A stretch of 64,000 bases of DNA from Acuticoccus sp. I52.16.1. GTDB lineage: Bacteria; Pseudomonadota; Alphaproteobacteria; Rhizobiales; Amorphaceae. The DNA lies in assembly GCF_022865125.1 (NCBI RefSeq), contig NZ_CP094828.1, positions 1,550,001-1,614,000 on the forward strand, written 5' to 3'. The translations under genes were made by a program, and so were the position numbers. Below, piece after piece: positions 1 to 9,737 of the stretch. The stretch's first letter is position 1. Every line of letters starts with the position of its first letter. Below the pieces are notes generated by a model that saw nothing but the letters and a program-made list of their open reading frames with translations, did no database searches and was not told the DNA's origin.

Positions 1-1
1 C

Positions 2-1363
2 TCGCGCGAGCCGGTCCTCGCCATGCTGACCGAGCTGGCCGAGCGGCACGAGCTGACGCTGCCCGCCGGCGACTGGCCGGCGACGTTCGAGGCGCTGATC
101 GCCGGCATCGTCGTCCGCGCGCGACCGATCGACGACGCGGTGCGCATCCTGGGGCCGCTGGAAGCGCGGCTCCAGTCGTTCGACCACGCGGTGCTGGGCG
201 GGCTCAACGAGGGCACCTGGCCCGCCGCGCCCGACGCCGGCCCCTGGATGAGCCGCGGCATGATGGGCGCCTTCGGGATCGACCTGCCGGAGCGCCGCAT
301 CGGCCTCTCCGCGCACGACTTCTTCACCGCAGCGCATCAGCCGCGCGTGACGCTGACGCGCGCCCGCAAGGCCGCCGGCGAGCCGACGGTCGCCTCGCGC
401 TGGTGGCAGCGCCTCGCCGCCTTCGCCGGGGATGCCAAAAAGCCCGCCTATGAGCGCGGCGCGGCGCTGGCCGCGTGGGCCCGCATGCTGGACGAGCGCC
501 CCGCCGTGCGCCCGGCCCCGCGGCCCGAGCCCAAGCCGCCGGTCGCCGCCCGTCCGGCATCCTTCTCCGTCACCGAGATCGCTCGGCTGGTGCGCGATCC
601 GTACGCCATCTACGCGCGGCGCATCCTGGGCCTGAAGCCGCTCGATCCGCTGGAGCAGGAGCCCGACGCCGGCAACCGCGGCGAGCTCTTTCACGACGTG
701 CTCGCCCGCTTCGTCGGCGGCGGGCACCATCGCGCGGCCACCGCCGCGGACGCCGAGGACGCCTTCCGCCGCATCCTCGACGCGGCGCTGCGCGAGCTCG
801 ACTTCGCGCCCGAAGCGCAGGCCCTCTGGGGCGCGCGGCTGCGCTACATCGCCCCCTTCATCCTGGAGGAGGAGCGCAAGCGCATGGACCGGGCGGACAC
901 CTCGCTGGTCGAGGTCGCGGCCGTCACCGACCTTCCCGGCGGGCCGACGCTGAACGGGCGCATCGACCGCATCGACCTCGGCGCCGCGGGGGCCGAGATC
1001 GTCGACTACAAAACCGGAAATCCCCCCACCGGAAAGCAGGTCAAGAGCTTCCTGGAGCCGCAGCTTCCGCTGGAGGCGGTACTCGTGCGCGCCGGTGCCG
1101 TCGAGCGCGTGCCGACCGACATCGCGCTGACGGGCCTCACCTATGTGGCGCTCGGCGCCGGCCGCGCCCCGGTGCGCTGGGCCGAGGTGGCGGGCGAGGA
1201 GAGCGCCGCCCTTGCCGACGAGGCGCGCGCCCGCCTCACCGCGCTCCACATGCTCTACCAGAGCGAGGATCAGGGCTACCTGTCGCGCGCCCGCCCGATG
1301 CGCGACAGCGACTCCGGCGACTACGACCACCTCGCCCGCGCCGCCGAGTGGCAGAACGAATGA
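2..1363 (+). CDS. addB: AddB, ATP-dependent nuclease subunit B (3' part only)
   Basis: The frame is open from base 2, so the gene starts outside the window; about 453 C-terminal residues remain. AddB partners AddA in the helicase-nuclease that resects double-strand DNA ends for RecA loading. The stretch carries a PD-(D/E)XK nuclease module near its end, seen as IDRIDL followed by IVDYKTG (about bases 960-1020). I see no cysteine in the visible part, so the iron-sulfur cluster of Gram-positive AddB appears absent, as expected for the alphaproteobacterial form. The stop overlaps the addA start by four bases (ATGA), implying coupled translation of the two subunits. Confidence 0.93.
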   Translation, partial: SREPVLAMLTELAERHELTLPAGDWPATFEALIAGIVVRARPIDDAVRILGPLEARLQSFDHAVLGGLNEGTWPAAPDAGPWMSRGMMGAFGIDLPERRIGLSAHDFFTAAHQPRVTLTRARKAAGEPTVASRWWQRLAAFAGDAKKPAYERGAALAAWARMLDERPAVRPAPRPEPKPPVAARPASFSVTEIARLVRDPYAIYARRILGLKPLDPLEQEPDAGNRGELFHDVLARFVGGGHHRAATAADAEDAFRRILDAALRELDFAPEAQALWGARLRYIAPFILEEERKRMDRADTSLVEVAAVTDLPGGPTLNGRIDRIDLGAAGAEIVDYKTGNPPTGKQVKSFLEPQLPLEAVLVRAGAVERVPTDIALTGLTYVALGAGRAPVRWAEVAGEESAALADEARARLTALHMLYQSEDQGYLSRARPMRDSDSGDYDHLARAAEWQNE

Positions 1364-4300
1364 GCCTGCGCGTCCCCCCCGAAGCCGACGACGCGCAGCG
1401 CCGCTCGTCCGACCCTGCCGCCTCCGTCTGGGTCTCGGCCAACGCCGGGGCGGGCAAGACCTACGTCTTGTCCCAACGCGTGGTACGCCTGCTCCTCTCG
1501 GGCGTCGCGCCGCGCACCATCTTGTGCCTCACCTACACCAACGCCGCGGCGGCCGAGATGGCGCAGCGCGTCTACAATGCGCTGGCGGTGCTGGCAGCGC
1601 TGCCGGACGACCGCCTCGCCGCGCACGTCGCCAAGCTCGCGCCGGACGCCGATCCCGACGCGGCGGCGCTGCGGGCGCGCACCCTCTTCGCCGAGGCGTT
1701 GGAGACGCCCGGCGGCCTCAAAGTCCAGACGATCCACGCCTTCGCGGCGGCACTCCTACGGCGCTTCCCGCTGGAGGCCAACATCTCCGGCTCGTTCCAG
1801 GTGCTCGACGACCCGATGCGCGAGGAGCTGACCGACCGCGCCATCGCCACCGTCCTCGCCCGCGCGACGCTCGACCCCGGCGGCCCGGTCGGCGACCTCG
1901 TCGACGCGATCCTGCCGCACATCTCCGACTTCGGCCTCGCCGCGAGCCTCAAGGCCGCGCTCGGCGAACGGCGCCGGCTGATCCGCTGGCTCGGCATGGG
2001 CGCCTCGACCGAGCGGCTGACGGAGAGCCTCGGCGGCGCCCTCGCCCCGCCCCAGCCGGGCCCGCCGCTGGGCGACGACGTCTGCCGCCGCCTCGCCGAC
2101 GCGCTGCGGACCGCCGGCGTCGGCAAGGCGTCGCTGGAGCGGATCGAGGCGGCACTCGGTTGCCCCGCGGACGAGCGCGACGCCCGCTGGGCCGAGATTT
2201 TCCTCACCGCCGCCGGCGAGCCGCGCAAGCTGGGCGGCATCGTGCCGAAGAAGGTGCTGGACGGCTGGCCGGAGCTGGAGACCCTCGTCGCCGCCGAGCA
2301 CGCGCGGCTCGACGCCGTCGCCGATGCCGAACGCGCCGCCGCCTCCATCGCCGCCACCGTGCCGCTGATGCAGCTCGCCTTCATGGTCGAGGAGGAGCTG
2401 ACCGCCGCCAAGCGCCGCCGCGGCGTGATCGACTACGACGAGCAGATCGAGACCGCGATGAACCTGGTGCGCTCCGGCACCGCCGCCGCCTGGGTGCGCT
2501 ACAAGCTCGACGAGGGGATCGACCACGTGATGGTCGACGAGGCGCAGGACACCTCCCCGCCGCAGTGGCAGCTCGTCGAAGCGCTGACGGGCGAGTTCTT
2601 CGCCGGCCAGGGCGCCAAGGACGTTCACCGCACGCTCTTCGTCGTGGGTGACGAGAAGCAGTCGATCTACTCCTTCCAGGGCGCCGCACCGCAACTCTTC
2701 GGCGAGAAGCGCGGCCACTACCGTGAGGCGGCGACCGAGGCGGGGCTCACCTTCCGCGCGGTCGACCTCGCCCACTCGATGCGCTCCGCCCCGCAGGTCC
2801 TCTCGGCGGTGGACCGCGTCTTCGCGGACGGGCCTCTCGCCGCCTCGGTCGGCGCCGGCGCCGGTGCGGTGCGCCACGTCGCCGTGAAAGACGGGCCCGG
2901 CGGGGTCGACCTCTGGCCCCTCTTCTACGACGAGGAGGACGAGAAGCCCGAGGCTTGGGACGCCCCGTTCGACCAGGCCCCGGAGAACGCCGGCGTCGTC
3001 AAGCTGGTGCGTGCCATCGCCGATGCGATCGAGGACTGGACCGACCCGCGCGGCACCGGCCCCGGCGGCGCGCCCCCGGTGAAGCCGGGCGACATCATGA
3101 TCCTGACGCGAAAGCGCGGCAGCTTCGTCGGCCTGATGAACCGCGAGCTGAAGCTGCGGCACATCCCCACCGCCGGCGCCGACCGGCTGACCATCACCGA
3201 CCATATCGCAGTGCAGGACATGGTCGCGCTCGCCCGCGCGCTGATCTCGCGCGACGACCTCTCGCTGGCGACCGTCCTGAAAAGCCCGCTCTTCGGCCTT
3301 TCCGAGGAGGCGCTTTTCACCGTCGCCCACGGCCGGGACGGGTCGCTGATGGCAGCGCTCGCGGAGACCGCCGACCCGGCCACCCGCGCCGCGCACGCCA
3401 CGCTCGCCCGCTGGCGCGGCATGGCGCGCACGCTGCGCCCGTTCGATTTCTTCTCCGCCGTGCTCGTCGGCGAGGGGCGCCGGGCCGACTTCGCCGCCCG
3501 CCTCGGCTCGGAGGCCGAAGACGCCCTCGACGCCTTCCTCGACGAGGCGCTCGCCTTCGAGGGGCGGGACGTTCCCACGCTCGAAACCTTCCTGATGCGC
3601 CTGTCGAAGACCAAGGCGGAGCTGCGCCGCGTCGCCGACGGCACGCAGAACGCGGTGCGGGTGATGACCGCGCACGGCTCCAAGGGACTGGAGGCGAAGG
3701 TCGTCTTCCTCGCCGATGTCGGCGCGCAGGCGACCAACCCCAGCCGCAGCCCGGTGGTCGCCGTCCCCTCCCCGGCACCGGGCTACGAGGACGTCCTCGT
3801 CTACGCCCCGTCCAAGCCGTACCAGAGCGCGGCGGTGCGGGCGGTGCTGGCGGAAAAATCCGCCGCCGAACTCGCCGAGCACTACCGCCTCCTGTACGTC
3901 GCGATGACGCGGGCCGAGCAGCACCTCGTCGTCTGCGGGGCCTACGGCAAGAAGAAGCCCGCCGAGGGGATGTGGCACGAGGTGGTCCAGGCCGCCCTCG
4001 GCGCCGACGCGGCGACCGCCACGATGCCGAGCGGCGAGGGTCTCGCCTGGCGCAACCCCGCCCCCGGCACCCCGCCCGAGCCGGAGGCGCCGCGCCCCGA
4101 GACCCCGCCACCGCCGAGGCCCGCGTGGCTGACCGCCCCGGCCACCATCGCGCACGCGGCGCCCGAGCCGCTGGTGCCCTCGGCCGCCGAGCACCTCGCC
4201 GCCGTGGGCGACATCGCGGTCGAGCGGCGGCCGCTCGACGCGGTCTCGTTCGGCACGATCCTGCACCGCCTGCTGGAGCGCGACGAGCCGGTCGAGGCGA

Positions 4301-4722
4301 TGCTCGCGCGCATCGCCGAGGCGCACCCGCGGCTGGCGCCCGAAGATGCCGCCGCCATCGCCCGCGAGGCGAAGGCCGTCCACGCCCTCCCCGCCCTGTC
4401 CGGACCGGCGCGCCACGAGGTCGACGTGATGGGCGACGTCACCGTCGACGGGGCGGTGCGGCGGGCCAGCGGGCGGATCGATCGCCTGCAATTATCCCCC
4501 GGCGCGGTGTTGATTGTGGATTACAAGACCGACCGCATCGTCCCCCGCCGGCCCGCCGACGCACCGCTCGCCTACCGCCGCCAGCTCGCCATTTATGCCG
4601 CGCTGGTGCGGCAGATGCTGCCGGATCGCGCCGTTTCGACCGCCATAGTGTGGACCGCCAGCGCCACAATGATGGAGATGGACGGGGTGCTGCCCGCTGT
4701 CGGCATGGCGCCCACTGCTTGA
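1360..4722 (+). CDS. addA: AddA, double-strand break repair helicase-nuclease
   Basis: This 1120-residue protein is a UvrD-type superfamily 1 helicase with a C-terminal nuclease, the motor subunit of AddAB. Walker A is ANAGAGKT at residues 27-34, motif II is VDEAQD at 392-397, and the C-terminal PD-(D/E)XK signature GRIDRLQL...IVDYKTDR ends near residue 1059, so both catalytic modules look intact. The frame stays open upstream into addB, but the ATG overlapping the addB stop gives the expected N-terminus a short distance before Walker A. It is followed after 58 bases by trxA, the usual alphaproteobacterial order. Confidence 0.96.
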   Translation: MSLRVPPEADDAQRRSSDPAASVWVSANAGAGKTYVLSQRVVRLLLSGVAPRTILCLTYTNAAAAEMAQRVYNALAVLAALPDDRLAAHVAKLAPDADPDAAALRARTLFAEALETPGGLKVQTIHAFAAALLRRFPLEANISGSFQVLDDPMREELTDRAIATVLARATLDPGGPVGDLVDAILPHISDFGLAASLKAALGERRRLIRWLGMGASTERLTESLGGALAPPQPGPPLGDDVCRRLADALRTAGVGKASLERIEAALGCPADERDARWAEIFLTAAGEPRKLGGIVPKKVLDGWPELETLVAAEHARLDAVADAERAAASIAATVPLMQLAFMVEEELTAAKRRRGVIDYDEQIETAMNLVRSGTAAAWVRYKLDEGIDHVMVDEAQDTSPPQWQLVEALTGEFFAGQGAKDVHRTLFVVGDEKQSIYSFQGAAPQLFGEKRGHYREAATEAGLTFRAVDLAHSMRSAPQVLSAVDRVFADGPLAASVGAGAGAVRHVAVKDGPGGVDLWPLFYDEEDEKPEAWDAPFDQAPENAGVVKLVRAIADAIEDWTDPRGTGPGGAPPVKPGDIMILTRKRGSFVGLMNRELKLRHIPTAGADRLTITDHIAVQDMVALARALISRDDLSLATVLKSPLFGLSEEALFTVAHGRDGSLMAALAETADPATRAAHATLARWRGMARTLRPFDFFSAVLVGEGRRADFAARLGSEAEDALDAFLDEALAFEGRDVPTLETFLMRLSKTKAELRRVADGTQNAVRVMTAHGSKGLEAKVVFLADVGAQATNPSRSPVVAVPSPAPGYEDVLVYAPSKPYQSAAVRAVLAEKSAAELAEHYRLLYVAMTRAEQHLVVCGAYGKKKPAEGMWHEVVQAALGADAATATMPSGEGLAWRNPAPGTPPEPEAPRPETPPPPRPAWLTAPATIAHAAPEPLVPSAAEHLAAVGDIAVERRPLDAVSFGTILHRLLERDEPVEAMLARIAEAHPRLAPEDAAAIAREAKAVHALPALSGPARHEVDVMGDVTVDGAVRRASGRIDRLQLSPGAVLIVDYKTDRIVPRRPADAPLAYRRQLAIYAALVRQMLPDRAVSTAIVWTASATMMEMDGVLPAVGMAPTA

Positions 4723-4780
4723 CGCTCACCCGCCCCGTCCATACGTAGGCTGACAGTCTTCAGCGACAGTTAGGTGAGTG

Positions 4781-5101
4781 ATGTCCTCCACAGCGGTCAC
4801 GGACGCGACCTTCGACAGCGACGTCATCAAGAGCGACGAGCCCGTCGTCGTCGACTTTTGGGCGGAGTGGTGCGGTCCCTGCAAAATGATCTCCCCGGCG
4901 CTCGAAGAGATTGCCGCCGAGATGGACGGCAAGGTGAAAATCGCAAAAATGAACGTGGACGAGAACCAGGACACCGTCATGAAGTACGGCATCCGCTCGA
5001 TCCCCACGCTCATCATGTTCAAGAACGGCGAGCCCGCGGCCACCCAGGTGGGTGCCGCCCCGAAGGGTAAGCTCGTCGATTGGATCAAGTCCTCGATCTA
5101 A
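4781..5101 (+). CDS. trxA: Thioredoxin
   Basis: A 106-residue thioredoxin, the cytoplasmic dithiol reductant for ribonucleotide reductase, PAPS reductase and general disulfide repair. The active site is WCGPCK at residues 30-35, and the cis-proline loop SIPTLIMF follows in the expected place. The length matches classical Trx1. The ATG has an AGGTGAG-like ribosome site directly before it; an in-frame GTG one codon upstream is an alternative start. It sits between addA and grpE with only nine bases to grpE, so trxA and grpE are probably co-transcribed. Confidence 0.96.
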   Translation: MSSTAVTDATFDSDVIKSDEPVVVDFWAEWCGPCKMISPALEEIAAEMDGKVKIAKMNVDENQDTVMKYGIRSIPTLIMFKNGEPAATQVGAAPKGKLVDWIKSSI

Positions 5102-5110
5102 GGACCGTCA

Positions 5111-5773
5111 ATGTCTGACGAGACGAACAAGAACCAGCACGAGGGGGACACCCTCGTGCCCGACGCCGCCGAGATCATGGGCGCCGGCGAAGCGGCGGAG
5201 TCCGCCGAGCCGACGTCGACCGCCGGCGAATACGAAGCCGCCCTCGCCGAGGCTCGCGCCGAGGCCGAGGAGCTGCGCAACCAGATGCTGCGCGCCGTCG
5301 CGGAGGCCGAGAACGTGCGCCGCCGCGCCCAGCGCGACGTGTCGGACGCCCGGCAATATGCCGTGACGAGCTTCGCCCGCGATCTCCTCAACGTGGCCGA
5401 CAATTTCGCCCGCGCGATGGACACCCTGAAGGACGCCGACCTCGAGACCCTGCCGCCCGAGGTGAAGAGCGTCGTGGAGGGGATCCAGATGACCGAGCGC
5501 GAGCTGAAGTCCGTCTTCGAGCGCCACGGCATCAAGACCATCGACCCCACGGGGCAGAAGTTCGACCCCAACCAGCATCAGGCGATGTTCGAGGTCGAGA
5601 ACCCCGACATCGCCTCGGGCACCGTGGTGCAGACGGTCCAGCTCGGCTCGATGATCGGCGAACGCGTGCTGCGGCCGGCGATGGTGGGCGTCTCCAAGGG
5701 CGGTCCCAAGCCCGGCCAGGTCAAGCCGGAGGCCGGTGAGGACAGCGCCGAAGCGACCGGAGACGCGGCCTGA
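5111..5773 (+). CDS. grpE: GrpE, nucleotide exchange factor of DnaK
   Basis: A 220-residue GrpE. Residues 1 to about 35 are acidic and probably disordered, a long coiled coil follows, and the C-terminal beta domain carries the family stretch around [14 protein letters not shown] and [10 protein letters not shown]. GrpE releases ADP from DnaK, whose gene lies about 20 kb away here with dnaJ. Instead of the frequent hrcA-grpE pairing, grpE follows trxA and overlaps the next gene: its TGA (5771-5773) is embedded in CTGA, whose CTG appears to start the kpsS-like gene. Confidence 0.95.
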   Translation: MSDETNKNQHEGDTLVPDAAEIMGAGEAAESAEPTSTAGEYEAALAEARAEAEELRNQMLRAVAEAENVRRRAQRDVSDARQYAVTSFARDLLNVADNFARAMDTLKDADLETLPPEVKSVVEGIQMTERELKSVFERHGIKTIDPTGQKFDPNQHQAMFEVENPDIASGTVVQTVQLGSMIGERVLRPAMVGVSKGGPKPGQVKPEAGEDSAEATGDAA

Positions 5774-7041
5774 CAGGACCCACGGTCCTCCTTCTCCAGG
5801 GCCCGCTCTCACCGCTCTACCGCCAGATCGCCCGCCACCTCGAAGCCGCGGGTGCGGGCGTGCGGCGGATCAATCTGTGCCCCGGCGACCGGGCGGCGTG
5901 GGGTCTCGCCCCTGCGACGGCCTATCGCGGGCGCCCGGCGGGTTGGCCGGCCTTCGTCGGCGGCTTCATGGAGCGGCACGGCGTCACCGCCGTCCTGATG
6001 CACTCCGAGCAGCGCCCCTATCACCACGAGGCCGCCGCGGAGGCGCGCAAGCGGGGCATCGACGTCATCGTCACCGAGCTGGGATACCTCCGGCCCGACT
6101 GGATGACGCTGGAGAAGAACGGCAACTCCGTCGACAGCCTGTTTCCGACCGACCCCGCCACCATCCGCGCCCTCGCCGCCGAGGCGCCCCCGGTCGACAC
6201 CGCGGTGCGTTACCCGCGGGAGGCGGGGCTCGAAACGGTCGATGACCTGAAGACCAACCTTTCCAACGTCTTCGGCTGGTTCACCTACCCGCATTATCGC
6301 CAGCACGGGCTGTACCACCCGTTCGTCGCCTACGCGCGCTTCCTGTGGCGCGAGGGGCATGTCGGCCGGCGCACCGCCGCCGCGCAGGCCGTGCGCGACC
6401 GACTGACGGCGCCCTTCTTCCTCTTCGCGATGCAGACGGACACCGACTTTCAGATCCGCACCAACTCGCAATATTCCGACACGACCGAGGCGCTGGGCGA
6501 AGTGTTCGCCTCGTTCGCCGCGCACGCCCCCGCCGGCATGCGCCTCGTCCTGAAGAAGCACCCCGGCGACCTCGGCCCCGTCGACTGGGCGGCACGGGTG
6601 CCGCAGCTCGCCGCCGCCGCCGGGATCGAGGATCGGGTGGACTTCGTGGACGGGCTCGCGATGTCGGCCTGGACGCACGACGCCGCCGGGCTCGTCACCA
6701 TCAACTCCTCCGCCGGGCTCGACGGGCTCGCCGCCGGCATCCCCACCATCACCCTCTCCCCCGCGATCTACGACGTGCCGGGCCTCACCGCGCAGCAGCC
6801 GCTGGACGCCTTCTGGACCGCGCCCCAAGCGCCCGACCCGGACCTCTTCGAGGCGTTCCGCCGGGCGCTCGCCGCCAGCGTGCAGGTGCGCGGCACGATC
6901 TACTCGCGTGCCGGCACCCAGGCGGCGGCGGAGGGAATCGCGGCGCGCATCGTGGCCGGCACCGTGAACGCCCCGGACGTGGCGGACCGGACCCCGCCGC
7001 GCTACCAACGGGCCGCCGCCCTGGGCATCCGCCCGCGCTGA
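5770..7041 (+). CDS. kpsS: KpsS-like capsular polysaccharide biosynthesis protein (probable CTG start)
   Basis: A Capsule_synth-family (KpsS/LipB) protein, associated in characterised systems with making the Kdo linker of lipid-anchored capsules. The diagnostic segment [13 protein letters not shown] is present, as is the N-terminal motif [19 protein letters not shown] followed by [13 protein letters not shown]. The first conventional start (GTG 5860) falls after most of this N-terminal motif. The frame upstream has a stop at 5737 and no ATG, GTG or TTG in between. A CTG at 5770, preceded by GGAGA at 5759-5763 with a 6-base gap, is the only well-placed start and gives 423 residues. It stands alone, without kpsC, kpsM or kpsT in the window. 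Confidence 0.85.
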   Translation: MTGPTVLLLQGPLSPLYRQIARHLEAAGAGVRRINLCPGDRAAWGLAPATAYRGRPAGWPAFVGGFMERHGVTAVLMHSEQRPYHHEAAAEARKRGIDVIVTELGYLRPDWMTLEKNGNSVDSLFPTDPATIRALAAEAPPVDTAVRYPREAGLETVDDLKTNLSNVFGWFTYPHYRQHGLYHPFVAYARFLWREGHVGRRTAAAQAVRDRLTAPFFLFAMQTDTDFQIRTNSQYSDTTEALGEVFASFAAHAPAGMRLVLKKHPGDLGPVDWAARVPQLAAAAGIEDRVDFVDGLAMSAWTHDAAGLVTINSSAGLDGLAAGIPTITLSPAIYDVPGLTAQQPLDAFWTAPQAPDPDLFEAFRRALAASVQVRGTIYSRAGTQAAAEGIAARIVAGTVNAPDVADRTPPRYQRAAALGIRPR

Positions 7042-7110
7042 CACACTTGAATTGAGGTTGACCGGACCGGGCGCGCCATGGTGTGCCGGGCCCGCTTTTT
7101 GGAGACATGA

Positions 7111-8109
7111 ATGACTGACGCACGCTTTGACGTTCTCGGCATCGGGAACGCCATCTTCGACATCCTCGGCCACGTCCACGACGACGCACTGGAGAAACTC
7201 GGCGTCGCCAAGGGCTCCATGCGCCTCGTCGACGAGGCGGAGGCCCGCGCGGTGGACGCGGTGCTGACCGACTCGGTGCGCGTGTCCGGCGGCTCGGCCG
7301 GCAACACCGTCGCCGGCGTCGCCTCGCTGGGGGGCCGTGCGGCGTTCATCGGCAAGGTGGCCGACGACGCCAACGGCGAAGCGTACGTCCACGACATGCG
7401 CCATGCCGGCGTCGCCTTCACCACGCCGCCCCTCATCGGCGGCGCGCCGACGGCGACGTCCACCATCCTGGTGACGCCGGACGGCGAGCGCACGATGAAC
7501 ACCTTCCTCGGCGCCAGCCAGGAGCTGACCGAGGCGGACATCACCGAAGGCCTCGTCGAGGACGCGGCGATCACCTTCCTCGAGGGCTACCTGTTCGACC
7601 CGCCGGCCGCGATGGCCGCCTTCCGCCTGGCCGCCAGCCGGGCCACCGCCGCCGGTCGCATCGCCGCGCTGACCCTGTCGGACTCGTTCTGCGTCGAGCG
7701 CCACCGCGACGACTTCATGACGCTGCTGAAGAGCGGCGACGTGGGCCTCTGCTTCGCCAACGCGGCCGAGGTGAAGTCCCTGTTCCAGACCGACGACCTC
7801 GACGCCGCGGCCGCCGAACTCGGCAAGCTGGTGCCGACCGCGGTCGTCACGATGAGCGAGAAGGGCGCGCGCGTCATCACCGATGGCGAGGCGGCGGACG
7901 TGCCGGCCGACCCGGTGAAGGTGGTTGATCTCACCGGCGCGGGCGACCTCTTCGCCGGCGGCTTCATGCTGGGCCATGCCCGCGGCCTTGCCCCGGCGGA
8001 CTGCGCCCGTCTCGGTGCGATTTGCGCGGCGGAGGTGATCTCTCATTTCGGCGCCCGTCCGCAGACGACGCTGGCCGACCTTGCCAAGACGGCCGGCTTC
8101 ACGTTCTGA
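7111..8109 (+). CDS. Adenosine kinase, PfkB family
   Basis: A 332-residue ribokinase/PfkB-fold kinase resembling the group annotated as adenosine kinase in Alphaproteobacteria. The N-terminal DVLGIGNAIFDI segment and the GGSAGNTVAGVASLGG substrate-lid region are visible, and the anion-hole/catalytic-base motif VDLTGAGDLFAGGFM lies near residue 275. A purine nucleoside role is inferred from similarity; a sugar substrate cannot be excluded. The ATG is preceded by GGAGA at a 5-base distance. A T-rich run after GC-rich DNA at 7085-7100 might terminate the upstream kpsS transcript, but the hairpin is weak. Confidence 0.85.
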   Translation: MTDARFDVLGIGNAIFDILGHVHDDALEKLGVAKGSMRLVDEAEARAVDAVLTDSVRVSGGSAGNTVAGVASLGGRAAFIGKVADDANGEAYVHDMRHAGVAFTTPPLIGGAPTATSTILVTPDGERTMNTFLGASQELTEADITEGLVEDAAITFLEGYLFDPPAAMAAFRLAASRATAAGRIAALTLSDSFCVERHRDDFMTLLKSGDVGLCFANAAEVKSLFQTDDLDAAAAELGKLVPTAVVTMSEKGARVITDGEAADVPADPVKVVDLTGAGDLFAGGFMLGHARGLAPADCARLGAICAAEVISHFGARPQTTLADLAKTAGFTF

Positions 8110-8146
8110 TCGTCTCCGTGTCCGATTGGGCGGACGAGGCAAGCCG

Positions 8147-9196
8147 TTGAAGATCGTAGCGCGTTGGTTCGTCGCCGCCTCCGTGGTGGCGACGCTCGGG
8201 ACGGCGGCAACCGGGGCGACGGCCGACTGCGGTCCGTCTCCCGGCCCCGACGCCATGCTGATCGCCGAGCCGACCGCCGCCGCGGCCATCGCCGAGGCGC
8301 GTGCCGGCATGCCCAACGCGGAGGGCCGGCTGTGGCGCGTCGAGACCGAGCCGCCATCCTACCTGGTCGGCACCTTCCACCTCGCAGCCGGCGGCATCGC
8401 TCAGCCGGGCGAGACGCTCACCGCGCTCGTGACCCGCGCCTCGGGCCTCTACCTGGAGCTCGAAAGCTCCACCATGACCGAAGAGCTGGCACGGTGGAGT
8501 GCCAACCCCAAGAACATCTTCCGCAGCGGTGACAGCAGTTTCACCGACGCCATGAGCCCCGCCGAACGCGAGCACGCGGAGGAGGTGCTCGCCGGGTACG
8601 GGATGCCGCTCGTCGTCGCCGAGCAGATGCGCCCGCTGATCCTCGTCGGCCTGCTCAGCCTCCCGCCCTGCGCCCTCGCCGAGGCCGACGCGCCCGGGCT
8701 CGACGAGGAACTGGAGCGCATCGCCGTGGAGGCCGACGTCGAGGTCTCGGGGCTGGAGACGGTGGCCGAGCAGATCGACGCGCTGGAGGGTCAGCCGGAG
8801 GTCATGGACCAGATCCTGCGCATGACGCTGTCGCTGGGTGCGGACGACAGGGCGATGTGGTTCACCAACATCGCCCTCTACCGTACCCGGCATATCGGTG
8901 CGATCTGGACGATGGGTCTGCGGGAGATGGCCGCCCTCGTCGGCGAGGACGAGGCGGAGAGGATCGGCGACGTCTTCTGGGAGGCGATGGTGGCGCGGCG
9001 CAACCGCACGATGCTGCAACGGATGCTGCCGGGCCTGCGTGAAGGCGGCAAGGTCGTCGCCGTCGGCGCGCTGCACCTGCCGGGGGAGGACGGTCTCGTC
9101 GCCCTCCTGCGCGAGGCGGGGCTCAGGGTGACCCGCGTCGCCAGCGATCCGCACACGCCGGCCCCGCCCCGCCTGGGGCTGGAGGATCCGGACTGA
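8147..9196 (+). CDS. TraB/GumN family protein, exported
   Basis: A 349-residue protein of the TraB/PrgY/GumN (Tiki-like) superfamily, thought to be metal-dependent hydrolases. The two conserved histidine motifs are near the ends: SYLVGTFHLA after the leader, and VVAVGALHLPGEDGLV near the C-terminus. Starting at TTG 8147 (GAGG at 8136-8139) gives a clean signal peptide ending ATGATA before DCGPS; longer in-frame starts run into the kinase gene and spoil the leader. Probably periplasmic. The biological substrate is unknown. Confidence 0.8.
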   Translation: MKIVARWFVAASVVATLGTAATGATADCGPSPGPDAMLIAEPTAAAAIAEARAGMPNAEGRLWRVETEPPSYLVGTFHLAAGGIAQPGETLTALVTRASGLYLELESSTMTEELARWSANPKNIFRSGDSSFTDAMSPAEREHAEEVLAGYGMPLVVAEQMRPLILVGLLSLPPCALAEADAPGLDEELERIAVEADVEVSGLETVAEQIDALEGQPEVMDQILRMTLSLGADDRAMWFTNIALYRTRHIGAIWTMGLREMAALVGEDEAERIGDVFWEAMVARRNRTMLQRMLPGLREGGKVVAVGALHLPGEDGLVALLREAGLRVTRVASDPHTPAPPRLGLEDPD

Positions 9197-9262
9197 GCAG
9201 GGGCTCCGTGCGCGCTCGCGTTCCGCTAGCGTCTACCTACGGCCGCCTCGCCGCGCAGGGCC

Positions 9263-9733
9263 TCAGGCGGTGACCGTCGGCCTCGCCCACCGGTCGCGCG
9301 CGGCATCGTCGGCCTCCTTGGCCTCGATCCATGCGCCGACCGTCCCGTCGAGGAGGTGCTCGCGCTTCCAGAACGGCGCGTCGGTCTTCAGGAAGTCCAT
9401 CACGAAGCGGACGGCGTCGAACGCGGCGTCACGATGGACCGACCCCGCGGCGACGAGCACGATCGGCTCGCCCACCTTCACCATGCCGGTGCGATGCACC
9501 ACCAGGAGGTCGAACAGCTCCCAGCGCGCGTGCGCCTCGTCCATGATGCGGCCGATCTCGGCCTCCGCCATGCCGGGATAATGTTCCAGCTCCAACGCCA
9601 CGAGCCGGCCCTTCTCGCCGCGGCATTTGCCGACGAAAGCGGCCATCGCGCCGGTATCGTCGCACGGCGCGAGCTCGGCGAACCAGGCCTTCGGGTCGAG
9701 CGGATCGTCGAGGATGGTGACGTGCGCGCGCAT
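9263..9733 (-). CDS. moaE: Molybdopterin synthase catalytic subunit
   Basis: A 156-residue MoaE, the large subunit that transfers sulfur from MoaD thiocarboxylate to precursor Z to make molybdopterin. Recognisable family segments are GAMAAFVGKCRG near the N-terminus, LELEHYPGMAEAEI, VVHRTGMVKVGE and the C-terminal DAPFWKREHL with its catalytic lysine. It begins four bases after the moaD stop, so the two subunits are made together, downstream of pgsA on the same strand. Confidence 0.95.
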   Translation of the reverse strand: MRAHVTILDDPLDPKAWFAELAPCDDTGAMAAFVGKCRGEKGRLVALELEHYPGMAEAEIGRIMDEAHARWELFDLLVVHRTGMVKVGEPIVLVAAGSVHRDAAFDAVRFVMDFLKTDAPFWKREHLLDGTVGAWIEAKEADDAARDRWARPTVTA

Positions 9734-9737
9734 CGGC

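Noticed and set aside
475-1359. In-frame N-terminal extension of addA
   Set aside because: It overlaps addB entirely, is Arg-rich and lacks similarity; ATG 1360 with the ATGA overlap gives the normal AddA start.
1756-4491. 911-codon minus-strand ORF opposite addA
   Set aside because: It has no family features and mirrors a confidently identified gene; high GC suppresses stop codons on the opposite strand. The same holds for the long opposite ORFs at 5809-8316 and 56323-59448.
7061-7100. Intrinsic terminator after the kpsS-like gene
   Set aside because: A T-run exists at 7096-7100, but the best stem is only five pairs with a 17-base loop, too weak to list as a feature.
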